From: an uncultured bacterium
GTDB taxonomy: Bacteria > Pseudomonadota > Alphaproteobacteria > Sphingomonadales > Sphingomonadaceae
Assembly (NCBI GenBank): GCA_942636505.2
Contig: CALOGB020000009.1
Location: 124,001-188,000, forward strand
Length of the DNA: 64,000 nucleotides
Direction: 5' to 3'
A model generated the notes under the pieces. The model saw only the letters and a program-made list of their open reading frames with translations. It was not told the DNA's origin and searched no databases. A program made the position numbers and the translations under genes. Below, piece after piece: positions 36,986 to 47,144 of the stretch (positions within the stretch are counted from its first letter, which is position 1; the number at the start of each line of letters is the position of its first letter).

Positions 36986-38388
36986 TGCGCGTTGGACAGA
37001 CGGCGCGCGAGATCCCAGCTCTGGACGCGGATGTCCGGCACCGCGACGACCTCCCACAGCCCGCCGCGAGTCATCGGCCCGATACAGTGGATCCGGTCGT
37101 CGGGCGTCCCGTCCGCACGGATCGCGCGCGACTGGGCATCGACGTCGACGCCGAGCCGAAGCGGATCGGGGCGGATCGCACCGGCCGCGAGCAGGTGCCT
37201 CACGAGCGGTTCCCCCGAGCGCAGCAGGTCACCCTGCGGCCCGGTGCAATTGACGATCCGCGCCGCGCGCGTGACGACCGAGTCGGTGTCGCCGCGAGGC
37301 CGCCATGTCAGCTTCGCCTGCGGCCCATCGGGTTCGGCGGAGACGATCTTTCCCGCTGCGAAGCTCAGCCGCCCGGTCGCGACGAGCGCCTCGACACGGT
37401 CCGCAACCGCAGGTGCTAGCCGGTGGCGGTGGACGTCCCAATACGGGCGCAGATGGCGAAGGAAGCGCCCGCGCACCTCCTGCGACGCCGCTGCCCACAG
37501 CATCTGCGTCACCGGACGAAGCTCGTCGACGGCGCAGCGCCAACCTTCCTCCGCGGCACGTGCACGAACATGGCGGACGAGTTCGGTCAGCCCGCCCTGC
37601 GGTTTGTCCGAGACACCGCGATGCGCCGGCGCGCCATCGACATGCCGTCGCGGCGATAACCCGCGCCGCGACATCGCCAGGATATTTCCGGCGAACCCCT
37701 GCGCATCGAGCAGCAACGCCGCGTCGATCGCGGTCAGCCCGGTTCCGACCAGCACGACGGTATCGTCAGCGTCCAGCCCCTCGGCGAGGTTGGCCGCCCA
37801 CGGGTCCGCGTAATAGACACCGGTCGGCAGCATGTCCGGCTTCAGTCCCGGCGGCGTGTGCGGTGGCAGGTTGCCGAGCGCGAGCACCGCGGTATCGGCC
37901 GCGATCTTGCGCCCGTCCGCCATCGTCAGCGTCACGCCGTCGCCTTCGACCGGATCGATCGCGCAGACCTCGCCCTCGACATGCACCAGCCGGCCGTCCG
38001 ATTCCGCGATCGCCGCATTGAGCAGTTCGCGGAGGTACGCGCCATAGGTGGTGCGCGGGACGAAGGTCTTGCGGTCGCCCTTGCCGTGCGCCTCCAGCCA
38101 GCGGACGAAGTGATCGGGATCGTCGGGCAGCGCACTCATGTTGCCCGCACGGACGTTGAGCAAGTGATCGGGATGCGCGGCACTATACGCGACGCCCCGC
38201 GCAAGCTGCCGATCGCGCCGCTCGATCAAGGTCACGCGCGGCCCCTCATGCCGCATCAGGTTGACCGCAAACAATGCGCCGGAGAACCCGCCCCCGACGA
38301 CGACGACATGATCCTCGGGCCCCGCAATCCGCGGCATCGTCGCTCGGTCGTCCATATGTTCGCTCACCTCGTTAGACGGGGACGCCAT
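36961..38388 (-). CDS. FAD/NAD(P)-binding protein (two-dinucleotide-fold oxidoreductase)
   Basis: 475 residues with two Rossmann motifs: VVVVGGGFSGALFAVNLM (about 28-45, FAD) and VVLVGTGLTAIDAALLL (about 212-228, NAD(P)), the pattern of the PF13454 group. The stretch ARGVAYSAAHPDHLLNVRAGNMSALPDDPDHF is typical. The substrate is unknown. Its 3' end overlaps nhaA by 25 bases in another frame, so the two are probably co-transcribed. Start ATG 38388; the ATG at 38355 is an alternative. Confidence 0.82.
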   Translation of the reverse strand: MASPSNEVSEHMDDRATMPRIAGPEDHVVVVGGGFSGALFAVNLMRHEGPRVTLIERRDRQLARGVAYSAAHPDHLLNVRAGNMSALPDDPDHFVRWLEAHGKGDRKTFVPRTTYGAYLRELLNAAIAESDGRLVHVEGEVCAIDPVEGDGVTLTMADGRKIAADTAVLALGNLPPHTPPGLKPDMLPTGVYYADPWAANLAEGLDADDTVVLVGTGLTAIDAALLLDAQGFAGNILAMSRRGLSPRRHVDGAPAHRGVSDKPQGGLTELVRHVRARAAEEGWRCAVDELRPVTQMLWAAASQEVRGRFLRHLRPYWDVHRHRLAPAVADRVEALVATGRLSFAAGKIVSAEPDGPQAKLTWRPRGDTDSVVTRAARIVNCTGPQGDLLRSGEPLVRHLLAAGAIRPDPLRLGVDVDAQSRAIRADGTPDDRIHCIGPMTRGGLWEVVAVPDIRVQSWDLARRLSNAQWVGGEGL

Positions 38389-38582
38389 GCCCCATCGGCA
38401 GCAACTAGCCTACCCCCGAGCTACATCGCCGCCTTCCAACCGGTCACATTGCTCTCTGTCCGGTTCGCGCATTCCAAGCCGATATACCACCACGCGATAT
38501 CTCGCATTCCGACTGCAAGCTGAGCATGGTTGCGCATGAGCACGGCGCCTGCGCAGCCGGTGCTGACGCAAGATGCGATCCT

Positions 38583-38850
38583 ATGCCGCCCCTCCTTTCT
38601 GCCGCGCGCTTCTTGTTGACGGGCACGTGCCTGACGTCGGCACTCATGATGCAGGCGAAGGCCGATCCGCTCGCAACGCGCGACCTAAAACGGAAGCCTC
38701 GTCGCGATCGAGCCGTATGCGCCGAACATCGTCCGGATCATCATTTCGCTCGATCGCGCTGGCCGATGCGCCACCAGGCGAAGGCCCCGACGTCAAGTCA
38801 GCCGCGACCGCCCGGGCGCATCACACAGAAAGTCAACCGCGACCAACTAG
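38583..38850 (+). pseudogene. Decayed N-terminal fragment resembling glycoside hydrolase family 31
   Basis: Three frames read in succession: a signal-peptide-like start (MPPLLSAARFLLTGTCLTSA, from 38583), then VAIEPYAPNIVRIIISLDR (about 38702-38757), then LADAPPGEGPDVKSAA (about 38759-38806). Together they resemble the opening of secreted alpha-glucosidase/alpha-xylosidase (GH31) proteins. At least two frameshifts are needed, and nothing GH31-like follows, so this is a remnant about 90 codons long. The 574-bp gap between the FAD gene and the winged-helix gene holds nothing else I can recognise. Family assignment is from memory and uncertain. Confidence 0.4.
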
Positions 38851-38962
38851 GCGCACCGCACAGATCGTGACGCCACACCAGCCGGCGGCGGCACGTTAGG
38901 GCCCGACGAAGGGCAGGTTCGGTCTCTCTGAGGCGACCTGCCCTGAGCGTTTTCCTGCCCGG

Positions 38963-39364
38963 CTACGCGTCGATCAGGCGACCCAGCAGGTTCGTCATGC
39001 GCAGTCGACCGAGCGCGGTTAACTGAACGTGCGATCGGCGGCCGTCGCGCGCGTCGCGAATGCGTTCGACTAGGTCGGCATCCTGCAACATCGTCAGATA
39101 GCGTAGCGCGGTGGCCGATGGCGCCCGCGCGCCGATGCAGACCGCCGAGACGCTCAGCCGGCGCTGCTCGTGTTCCGAGATGAACAGGTCGAGCAGGATG
39201 TCCCAGGCAGGCTCCGAAAACAGTGCATCGCCGAGCATCGCATCCCGGACCTTGCGGAGTTCGTACAGCCGCCGGGCCATATCGACCAGAACAGCATCCG
39301 ATACGGCGAACGGCGTCGCGCGCTTGGCGATATTGAACGGCGCCATGGCAAGTGCGTAAGTCAT
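38963..39364 (-). CDS. Winged-helix (MarR-like) regulator
   Basis: 133 residues, predicted winged helix in the C-terminal half: WDILLDLFISEHEQRRLSVSAVCIGARAPSATALRYLTMLQDADLVERIRDARDGRRSHVQLTALGR covers three helices and the wing. This type is frequent in sphingomonads. It is the last gene of a three-gene operon with a LuxR-type protein and a membrane protein, 19 bp after the latter. Target genes are unknown. Start ATG 39364. Confidence 0.75.
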   Translation of the reverse strand: MTYALAMAPFNIAKRATPFAVSDAVLVDMARRLYELRKVRDAMLGDALFSEPAWDILLDLFISEHEQRRLSVSAVCIGARAPSATALRYLTMLQDADLVERIRDARDGRRSHVQLTALGRLRMTNLLGRLIDA

Positions 39365-39383
39365 AAACGTCTTCCGAATTCGC

Positions 39384-39842
39384 CTATCGGATCGTTTGGT
39401 CCTGACGGCTCCAGTCGAGATCCCAGCCCTGGGCCTGAATCCGCCGCGAATGCCTGACCGTCCCGATCACGAGAAGCAGAACAATGGGATAACTCCAGAC
39501 GGCAGAGAGGACAGCGTAGACGAGACGGATGACGTCGGGGCTGATCGCCTTGGCCAGATGAGCCCCCGTCCCCAACGCGTGGAGCGCGGTGACCCAGGCT
39601 GGCCAGAAGCGATCGGCATGCAACGTGATCACGATCATCACGACGAGCAGGATCAGGTCGACGACCATGACACCGACCTCCATCCCGGCGAACAATACCG
39701 GGATGTCGCGCTGGATGACGCTGGTGGATAGCGCTGCCAGCAACAGGGCCAGGCCCGTCAACCGCTCCGGTGCCCCGCCCCGCAGGAGCGCGTAGCCGGA
39801 CGCAGTCAACTGTATCGCGTAGAACACCCAGACCCGATCCAA
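39384..39842 (-). CDS. Four-helix integral membrane protein of unknown function
   Basis: 152 residues, about four hydrophobic helices, opening DRVWVFYAIQLTASGYALL and ending in a charged tail (QGWDLDWSRQ). The start is a TTG at 39842 supported by GGAGGT 5 nt upstream, better than any internal ATG. The family is not recognised. It lies between a membrane-anchored LuxR-type gene and a winged-helix gene on one transcript, so it may be a sensor or its target. Confidence 0.7.
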   Translation of the reverse strand: MDRVWVFYAIQLTASGYALLRGGAPERLTGLALLLAALSTSVIQRDIPVLFAGMEVGVMVVDLILLVVMIVITLHADRFWPAWVTALHALGTGAHLAKAISPDVIRLVYAVLSAVWSYPIVLLLVIGTVRHSRRIQAQGWDLDWSRQDQTIR

Positions 39843-39874
39843 CTCTTACCTCCGCAGGACCGTCAGTCGGTCGT

Positions 39875-40891
39875 TCAGGCGACCGCGGCCAGATGGAATG
39901 GCAAGTCGAGGTCGGCTGCAACCCGCAGTGCGCCCTCGTTCGGCGGGCATTCCGCCGTGTCGCCGTACCCGTAGAACTGGCCGAGCCCGATCTCGGTACG
40001 GACATCGACCAACGCCCGATGTGCTTCGATGAAACGCTGACGGACGGCGACCATCTCGAACGAAGCCTGCGATACCATCTGCAATGCAGCGGCGCCTGTG
40101 CCGAGCGGCAGGTTCGCAGCGACGCGTTGCTGCATCAGCGTCGCCATACACGAGGCGGTGAGCATCGCAGCCTTATCGACCGCGGCCTCTGCCTCGAGAA
40201 AGTCATTGGCTACCTTGTCGGCAGCGCGGCGGCGTTCTCTCAACATCGAAATTCCTCCCCTTGGCACCGACGTTGCGGTGCCGTGTACGGGAGCGCTCTG
40301 GTCTCGGTTCGATCGTAAAAGCGTCGTCAACGTCATCGCCATGTTGACGACCGCCATCGACGTAACGGCGATCAGCCCCATGAGTGCGAGCAGTCGAAAT
40401 ATCCTGTCGCCGATCGAAAACCGGTTGCGCGCCACCCCCGTCGATCCGCTGCCACCGGATAACCCGAGGAAGCGGCGAACAAACCCCCGCGGCTCGCTCT
40501 GATCACTGTTTGCAGGCTTGGAGAGGCCGGGGGGAACGTCGAGTGGTTCGGATGGTAGCCGTTCGTATGCGGCGGTCGGTTCGGAAGGTGATGCTGGCTC
40601 GGCACGGGCGTCGGGGTAGGACGGAAGGCGGTCGCGGACGAGCAGGGCGTCGTCGGCCCCACCGCGCTCGTGCTCCTGCAGGCGACGCGCCGCCTCGAAC
40701 CGCGTGCCGACGCCCAGGATCTGGATCGCACGCTCGATCCGCTTGTCGATCGCGGACGGCGACACGCCGACGATCAGCGCGATCTCCTTCGAGTTGTGAT
40801 GTGTCAGTACGAGCCGGAGACAGGCGCGTTGGGCTTCGGTCAACTGATCGATGCGTCCTGCGGTCATGGCGCGATGGTAGCGCGAACCCAT
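39875..40891 (-). CDS. Membrane-anchored LuxR-type (helix-turn-helix) regulator
   Basis: 338 residues. The LuxR/FixJ-type helix-turn-helix is N-terminal (about 15-75: LTEAQRACLRLVLTHHNSKEIALIVGVSPSAIDKRIERAIQIL), followed by a proline-rich linker, one membrane helix (about 170-192) and a 145-residue domain that would face the periplasm. This is the ToxR/CadC layout with a LuxR-type DNA-binding head. Signal and targets are unknown. It begins a three-gene operon. Start ATG 40891 with GGAAGG upstream; ATG 40867 is an alternative. It is divergent from the lipoprotein gene at 41013. Confidence 0.75.
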   Translation of the reverse strand: MGSRYHRAMTAGRIDQLTEAQRACLRLVLTHHNSKEIALIVGVSPSAIDKRIERAIQILGVGTRFEAARRLQEHERGGADDALLVRDRLPSYPDARAEPASPSEPTAAYERLPSEPLDVPPGLSKPANSDQSEPRGFVRRFLGLSGGSGSTGVARNRFSIGDRIFRLLALMGLIAVTSMAVVNMAMTLTTLLRSNRDQSAPVHGTATSVPRGGISMLRERRRAADKVANDFLEAEAAVDKAAMLTASCMATLMQQRVAANLPLGTGAAALQMVSQASFEMVAVRQRFIEAHRALVDVRTEIGLGQFYGYGDTAECPPNEGALRVAADLDLPFHLAAVA

Positions 40892-41012
40892 GACCGTTGC
40901 ACCTTCCGCGTGAGAGCCGAGGAAACTGAATTACAAACCCCTGAATTGGAAAGAATTTCTGGAGCCCAATCGACGAGCAGATCCTAGTATCGGCGCAAAT
41001 AGAGAGGGTGCG

Positions 41013-41885
41013 ATGATCGATGCTGCGGCAAACGCCAGGCTGGGCCTTCGCGTGGAGGAAAAGCGACGACTGAGGCGGGGCGGATTTCCCCTGATTGCGG
41101 CGGCAATACTGTCCACGATGCTTACTGGTTGCGTCAATCCGGTTGGCCGTTCGCTGTACCAGCCTGCCCCGCTCGCAACGACGCCGACATGGACCGGACG
41201 GACGCCGAGGCTGGTCGAAGCAATCGCGGCTGACGGAGTTCATTTGCACGGCTTGTTCTGGCCGCCGGAAACACCGAGCGGCGCGGTGCTGATCTATGTC
41301 CCAGGACGTGCGGGCAATCGCGACATCGCAGCGAAGGCGGCGCAGGCCTTCGCCCGTGACGGCCGCGGCGTGCTCGTCGCGTCGTATCGCGGCTATGGCG
41401 ATAATCCGGGTGTTCCGGACGAACGCGGACTGTACCAGGATGGCCGCGCGTTCGTGGGTCTGGCGGAACGGCTGGTGCCGGACGGCAAGCACTTCCTGTT
41501 TGGCGACGGACTTGGCGCCGCAGTGGCGTTGCACGTGGCCGCGGATCTATCGACTGGAACAAGCGTCGACGGAGTCGTGACGCTCGGCGCGTTCGACTCT
41601 TTCGCGCGGTTCGTGCCCGGCCTGGAGCGTGGCCTATATGCAGCGGCGTTCGACAATATTGCGGCTATTCGTCGCGTGACGGTGCCGGTGCTGCTGATGC
41701 ACGGTCGCAAGGACGAGGTCGTGCCGTTCGCCGCGGCGGAGCGGTTGCGCGCGGCGGCTGGTGGCAAGGCGTTGGTCGTGCCGATCGCCGGTGAGGCGTA
41801 TCACAGCTTCGACTTGAGCCACATCGCGCCGGTGGTGTGGCGTGCGCTGGACCAGATTGCCGCGGACGGGGCGGCGACCAAGTAG
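41013..41885 (+). CDS. Alpha/beta-hydrolase-fold lipoprotein lacking the nucleophile serine
   Basis: 290 residues with a basic N-terminus, a signal helix and a lipobox (STMLTGC, C40). The BEM46-like hydrolase fold is clear: GAVLIYVPGRAGNRD, RGVLVASYRGYGDNPG, a strand-nucleophile region, HGRKDEVVPF (acid) and AYHSFD (histidine). The nucleophile elbow, normally GxSxG, reads GDGLG, with glycine 166 in place of serine. It is therefore probably not a serine hydrolase; a binding or structural role is possible. Start ATG 41013 is preceded by GAGAGGG. Confidence 0.8.
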   Translation: MIDAAANARLGLRVEEKRRLRRGGFPLIAAAILSTMLTGCVNPVGRSLYQPAPLATTPTWTGRTPRLVEAIAADGVHLHGLFWPPETPSGAVLIYVPGRAGNRDIAAKAAQAFARDGRGVLVASYRGYGDNPGVPDERGLYQDGRAFVGLAERLVPDGKHFLFGDGLGAAVALHVAADLSTGTSVDGVVTLGAFDSFARFVPGLERGLYAAAFDNIAAIRRVTVPVLLMHGRKDEVVPFAAAERLRAAAGGKALVVPIAGEAYHSFDLSHIAPVVWRALDQIAADGAATK

Positions 41886-41890
41886 CGAGT

Positions 41891-42444
41891 TTAGTCGCGA
41901 GCGAAAATCTCGCTGTGGGGAATCGTTAGGCCGAGCGAGGGAATGACGAGGGCCAGCGAAGTCGAGAACAACGTCTCGATCCAGCCGCCCTCGATCCGCT
42001 GGTGAACCGACAGCGCTTCGGCATCGACGTCGACGAAGGCGAGCGTGTCGACGGAATCGATCGCGCGGTATTCGTCTCGCTTGACGGTCAGGTCGAAGTG
42101 CCGGGTCGAGGGAGACAGAACCTCGATGATGACGCGCGGATCGGACAGGGTCAGATCGTCCGGCTGGTCGCCGGGTGCGCCGCAATCGATGGTGAGACGG
42201 GATAGCGCACCGACCGGTCCTGCGTGCGGACTGCCATGTCGGAGCCGTAGGGAGTGCAGCCTGAGCCGCGCAGGGCAGACCGGACGAACGCGGTCAGGTT
42301 CACCTGTACGCGCGAATGCTCGCGTGTGCCGCCCGCCATCATGCGGATGACGCCGTTGTCGAGCTCGGCCTTCATGTCGGCGCCGAAATCGATCTGGAGG
42401 AATTCCTCCGCTGTCAGCAGCCGGTAGTGCGGGTCGCTCGCCAT
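41891..42444 (-). pseudogene. Uma2-family endonuclease, broken by one missing base
   Basis: The N-terminal part (MASDPHYRLLTAEEF, AELDNGVIRMMAGGT, ALRGSGCTPYGSDMAVRT) reads from 42444 to about 42199; the C-terminal part (LTIDCGAPGDQPDD, PRVIIEVLSPST, KRDEYRAIDSVD) reads in the next frame to the TAA at 41891. Together they make a full Uma2 (PD-(D/E)xK-like) protein of about 185 residues. The break is at 42197-42198, where one base is missing (CCC-G-T-CTC where CCC-GAT-CTC, P-D-L, is expected). Natural mutation or sequencing error cannot be told apart. A TTG at 42474 is an alternative start. Confidence 0.8.
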
Positions 42445-42475
42445 GTCGGGGACATACGCTGGTTGGGTAGACAAA

Positions 42476-42507
42476 CAAAGGGCCGGGGATTGCTCCCCGG
42501 CCCTTTG
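42476..42507 (-). terminator. Strong intrinsic terminator of the groESL operon
   Basis: A perfect 13-bp inverted repeat (CAAAGGGCCGGGG and its complement) with a 6-nt loop is followed on the minus strand by TTTGTC. It lies 137 bp after the groEL stop. Confidence 0.85.
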
Positions 42508-42598
42508 CTTTGGTCGTCTGTTCGGAACGGAGGACCGGCAAAGCCGGCCCTTTTCGTCGGACGGGATCGGTGGCGTTGCCGCCGACCCGCCGGCCGCT

Positions 42599-44368
<1,770 letters not shown>

Positions 44369-44407
44369 TCACGTCAGCATGACGCCGACGATCCCGAGCC
44401 CGTCGGG

Positions 44408-44695
44408 TCAGCCGACGATGCCGAGAATGTCCGATTCCTTCATGATCAGCAGGTCTTCGCCGTCGACCTTGACCTCGGTGCCCGACCATTTGCCGAACAG
44501 GATCTTGTCGCCGGTCTTGACGTCGAGCGGGGTGATCGTGCCGTTCTCGGCGCGGGTCCCGGTGCCGATGGCGACGACTTCGCCTTCCTGCGGCTTTTCC
44601 TTGGCGGTGTCGGGAATGATGATGCCGCCAGCCGTCTTCTCTTCGGCTTCGAGGCGCTTCACCAGCACGCGATCATGCAACGGACGAAAGTTCAT
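44408..44695 (-). CDS. groES: Co-chaperonin GroES (Hsp10)
   Basis: The 95-residue lid of the chaperonin. The opening [23 protein letters not shown], with the mobile-loop segment [18 protein letters not shown], and the ending [15 protein letters not shown] are standard. Start ATG 44695 lies 35 bp downstream of a CIRCE operator, and groEL follows on the same transcript. Confidence 0.98.
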   Translation of the reverse strand: MNFRPLHDRVLVKRLEAEEKTAGGIIIPDTAKEKPQEGEVVAIGTGTRAENGTITPLDVKTGDKILFGKWSGTEVKVDGEDLLIMKESDILGIVG

Positions 44696-44729
44696 GGGGT
44701 CCATGTCCTTTTGGATTGTGACAGATTTC

Positions 44730-44754
44730 TGGCACTCGAGGTTATCGAGTGCCA
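44730..44754 (-). promoter_or_regulatory. CIRCE operator (HrcA binding site) upstream of groES
   Basis: TGGCACTC, a 9-bp spacer and GAGTGCCA form the CIRCE inverted repeat; the known consensus is TTAGCACTC-N9-GAGTGCTAA. It lies 35-59 nt before the groES start. HrcA bound here represses groESL until heat stress. hrcA is not in the window. Confidence 0.92.
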
Positions 44755-44878
44755 ACGCACGGCATATGTGCCTCGGGGTGCGGCATGTCAAAGGTTCCGG
44801 GGGTGAAATTTTTTCGGGCGGGCGTGGTATTCGGGCATCGTGGCTGAGGGGGGGGTGACGGTACTGCTGAACGCTGCC

Positions 44879-44956
44879 GTTCTCCGGCGCACGCGGGAGT
44901 CCAGGGTGGCGGAGGGCATTGCTTGGTATCCTGGGCTCCTGCGTTCGCAGGAGAAC
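44879..44956. repeat. Double-hairpin repeat, family H (CTCCTGCGTTCGCAGGAG type)
   Basis: Right half CTCCTGCGTTCGCAGGAGAA pairs with a drifted left half (TTCTCCGGCGCACGCGGGAG) through inner CCAGGG/CCTGGG. A cleaner copy is at 56724. It occupies the groES-sppA gap with the next family D copy. Confidence 0.7.
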
Positions 44957-44983
44957 ACTCGGGCGGGTCAATACTGCCTTCTG

Positions 44984-45080
44984 CTCCCCTTCCGCTTGCG
45001 GGAGGGGTCGGGGGAGGGGTTTCTTGGGCGGGGTGTCGTGGGACTCCCCTCCCCTAACCCCTCCCGCAAGCGGAAGGGGA
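44984..45080. repeat. Double-hairpin repeat, family D (CCCTCCCGCTTGCGGGAGGG type)
   Basis: CCCCTTCCGCTTGCGGGAGG and its inverted copy flank a roughly 30-bp linker with GGGGGAGGGG. Copies are at 59529 and 62549. It lies about 105 bp before sppA and between divergent operons. Confidence 0.8.
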
Positions 45081-45185
45081 ACCCTGTTGCGTCCTGACAC
45101 AAATGGTTGGACTTAAACGCCGCCTGTGTTGGACGCGTAATACAGGGCATTTACCTGTGCGCCCCGTTGCTCTAGCTCTCGTCCC

Positions 45186-47144
45186 ATGACCGATACCGCT
45201 GCGCCGTCCTACGTCCCCTCCCCAGGCCCCTCCTACGTCGACCCTGCCCGCCCGCCGCGGCGGAAATGGCGGCTCGTGCGGGGCGTGTGGAAGTTCCTCG
45301 TGGCGATCAAGGACGCGCTCGTCCTGATCGCGATGTTGCTGTTCTTCGGACTGATCTTCGCGGCCCTCAATGCGCGGCAGAGCACGACGGCGATCAAGGA
45401 CGGTGCGCTGGTGCTCGACCTGAACGGTTCGATCGTCGAGCAGCCCGAGGAACAGGCCGCGTTCGCCGCACTCTCGGGGCAGAGCCGGACGCGGCAGTTT
45501 CGCCTGCGCGATGTGGTCCGTTCGATCGACACCGCGCGGACCGATGCGCGCGTGAAGGTGGTCGTGCTCGATCTCGACAGCTTCGGTGGAGCTTATCCGG
45601 CAGCACTCGGTGAAGTCGGCGATGCGCTGGCGCGGGTGCGTGCGAGCGGCAAGCCGGTGCTCGCCTATGCGACCGCGTACACCGATGGCGGCTATCGCCT
45701 TGCAGCGAATGCGAGCGAGATCTGGGTCAACCCGCTGGGCGGCACGATCTTCATGGGGCCGGGCGGCAACCAACTCTATTACAAGGGCCTGATCGACAAG
45801 CTCGGGGTCAATGCGCACGTCTACCGCGTCGGCCGCTACAAGTCGTTCGTCGAGCCCTACACGCGGGCGGACCAAAGCGAGGACGCGAAGGCGGCGAGCA
45901 CCGCGCTGTATGGCACGTTGTTCGCGCAGTGGCGCGAGGCCGTCGCGAAAGCACGCCCCAAGGCGCAGATTGCGCAGTTCATGACCGCGCCCGACAAGGT
46001 TATCCTCGCGTCTAACGGCAACATTGCCGAGGCGAACCTGCGCGCGGGCATCGTCGACAAGCTCGGCGATCGCACCAGCTTCGGACGGCGCGTGGCGGAG
46101 ATCGCCGGCAGCGACGCGAACAAGCCGGCGGGCAACTACACCGCGATCAAGTACGACGCGTGGGTGAAGGCCAACCCCCTCCCCACCGCGGGCGATTCGA
46201 TCGGCGTGCTGACGATCGCCGGCGAGATCGTCGATGGCGAGAGCGGCCCCGGCAAGGCGGCGGGCAAGACGATCGAGAAGGCGGTGCTCGACGGGCTCGC
46301 CAAGAAGACGCTGAAGGCGCTGGTGGTGCGCGTCGACTCGCCGGGTGGATCGGTGATGGCGTCGGAGCAGATCCGGCTCGCGATCCTCGAGGCCAAACGG
46401 CAGAAGCTTCCCGTCGTCGTGTCGATGGGCGGGCTGGCGGCCAGCGGCGGTTATTGGGTGTCGACGCCGGCCGACGTGATCTTTGCCGAGCCCGGCACGA
46501 TCACCGGCTCGATCGGCATCTTCGGCGTGATCCCGACGTTCGAGAACGCGCTCGCCAAGATCGGCGTGACCAGCGACGGCGTGAAGACCACGCCGCTGTC
46601 GGGCCAGCCCGATATCACCGGCGGCACCACGCCAATGTTCGACGCGATCGCGCAGGCGGGGATCGAGAACGGCTATCGCCAGTTCGTATCGCGCGTGGCG
46701 GCATCGCGGAAGATGACGCCGGCGCGGGTGGACGAGATCGGCCAGGGCCGCGTCTGGGATGGCGGCACCGCGCGGCAGATCGGGCTGGTCGACCGGTTCG
46801 GGACGTTGCAGGACGCGATCGACGAGGCCGCCAAGCGCGCCAAGCTCGATCCGGCGAAGGTGCATGCCGAGTATCTGGAGAAGAAGCCGGGCTTCCTGGC
46901 GACGATCGCGCAGGATTTCGGTGGATCGGGTGATGAAGACGATGCCGGCGGCGGCGATGCTTTCGCGCACGTCGCGGCGGACCGGCGCCAGATGCTCGCG
47001 CGTGCGGTCGGTGACATGAAGCGGCTGGCGACCTCAGGCTCGATCCAGGCGCGCTGTCTCGAGTGTGGCGGGATGGGGCCGACGAGCGCGGGGATCGGCG
47101 ATGCCAAGCTGCTCGACCTGCTGCTGGCGCGGATCGGGTTCTGA
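45186..47144 (+). CDS. sppA: Signal peptide peptidase SppA, 67-kDa type
   Basis: A 652-residue membrane-bound serine/lysine protease that degrades cleaved signal peptides in the inner membrane facing the periplasm. One N-terminal anchor (about 38-60) is followed by two ClpP/crotonase-like domains. The catalytic lysine is K219 (GRYKSFVEPYTR) in the first domain and the serine is S420 (GGLAASGGYW) in the second, as in E. coli SppA. The C-terminal tail carries two cysteines (ARCLECGG) and is longer than usual. It overlaps the next gene as TGATG. Start ATG 45186. Confidence 0.93.
   Translation: MTDTAAPSYVPSPGPSYVDPARPPRRKWRLVRGVWKFLVAIKDALVLIAMLLFFGLIFAALNARQSTTAIKDGALVLDLNGSIVEQPEEQAAFAALSGQSRTRQFRLRDVVRSIDTARTDARVKVVVLDLDSFGGAYPAALGEVGDALARVRASGKPVLAYATAYTDGGYRLAANASEIWVNPLGGTIFMGPGGNQLYYKGLIDKLGVNAHVYRVGRYKSFVEPYTRADQSEDAKAASTALYGTLFAQWREAVAKARPKAQIAQFMTAPDKVILASNGNIAEANLRAGIVDKLGDRTSFGRRVAEIAGSDANKPAGNYTAIKYDAWVKANPLPTAGDSIGVLTIAGEIVDGESGPGKAAGKTIEKAVLDGLAKKTLKALVVRVDSPGGSVMASEQIRLAILEAKRQKLPVVVSMGGLAASGGYWVSTPADVIFAEPGTITGSIGIFGVIPTFENALAKIGVTSDGVKTTPLSGQPDITGGTTPMFDAIAQAGIENGYRQFVSRVAASRKMTPARVDEIGQGRVWDGGTARQIGLVDRFGTLQDAIDEAAKRAKLDPAKVHAEYLEKKPGFLATIAQDFGGSGDEDDAGGGDAFAHVAADRRQMLARAVGDMKRLATSGSIQARCLECGGMGPTSAGIGDAKLLDLLLARIGF

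Noticed and set aside
45054-46970. 638-codon open frame antisense to sppA
   Set aside because: The opposite strand encodes an intact SppA with both catalytic residues; this frame has no domain.
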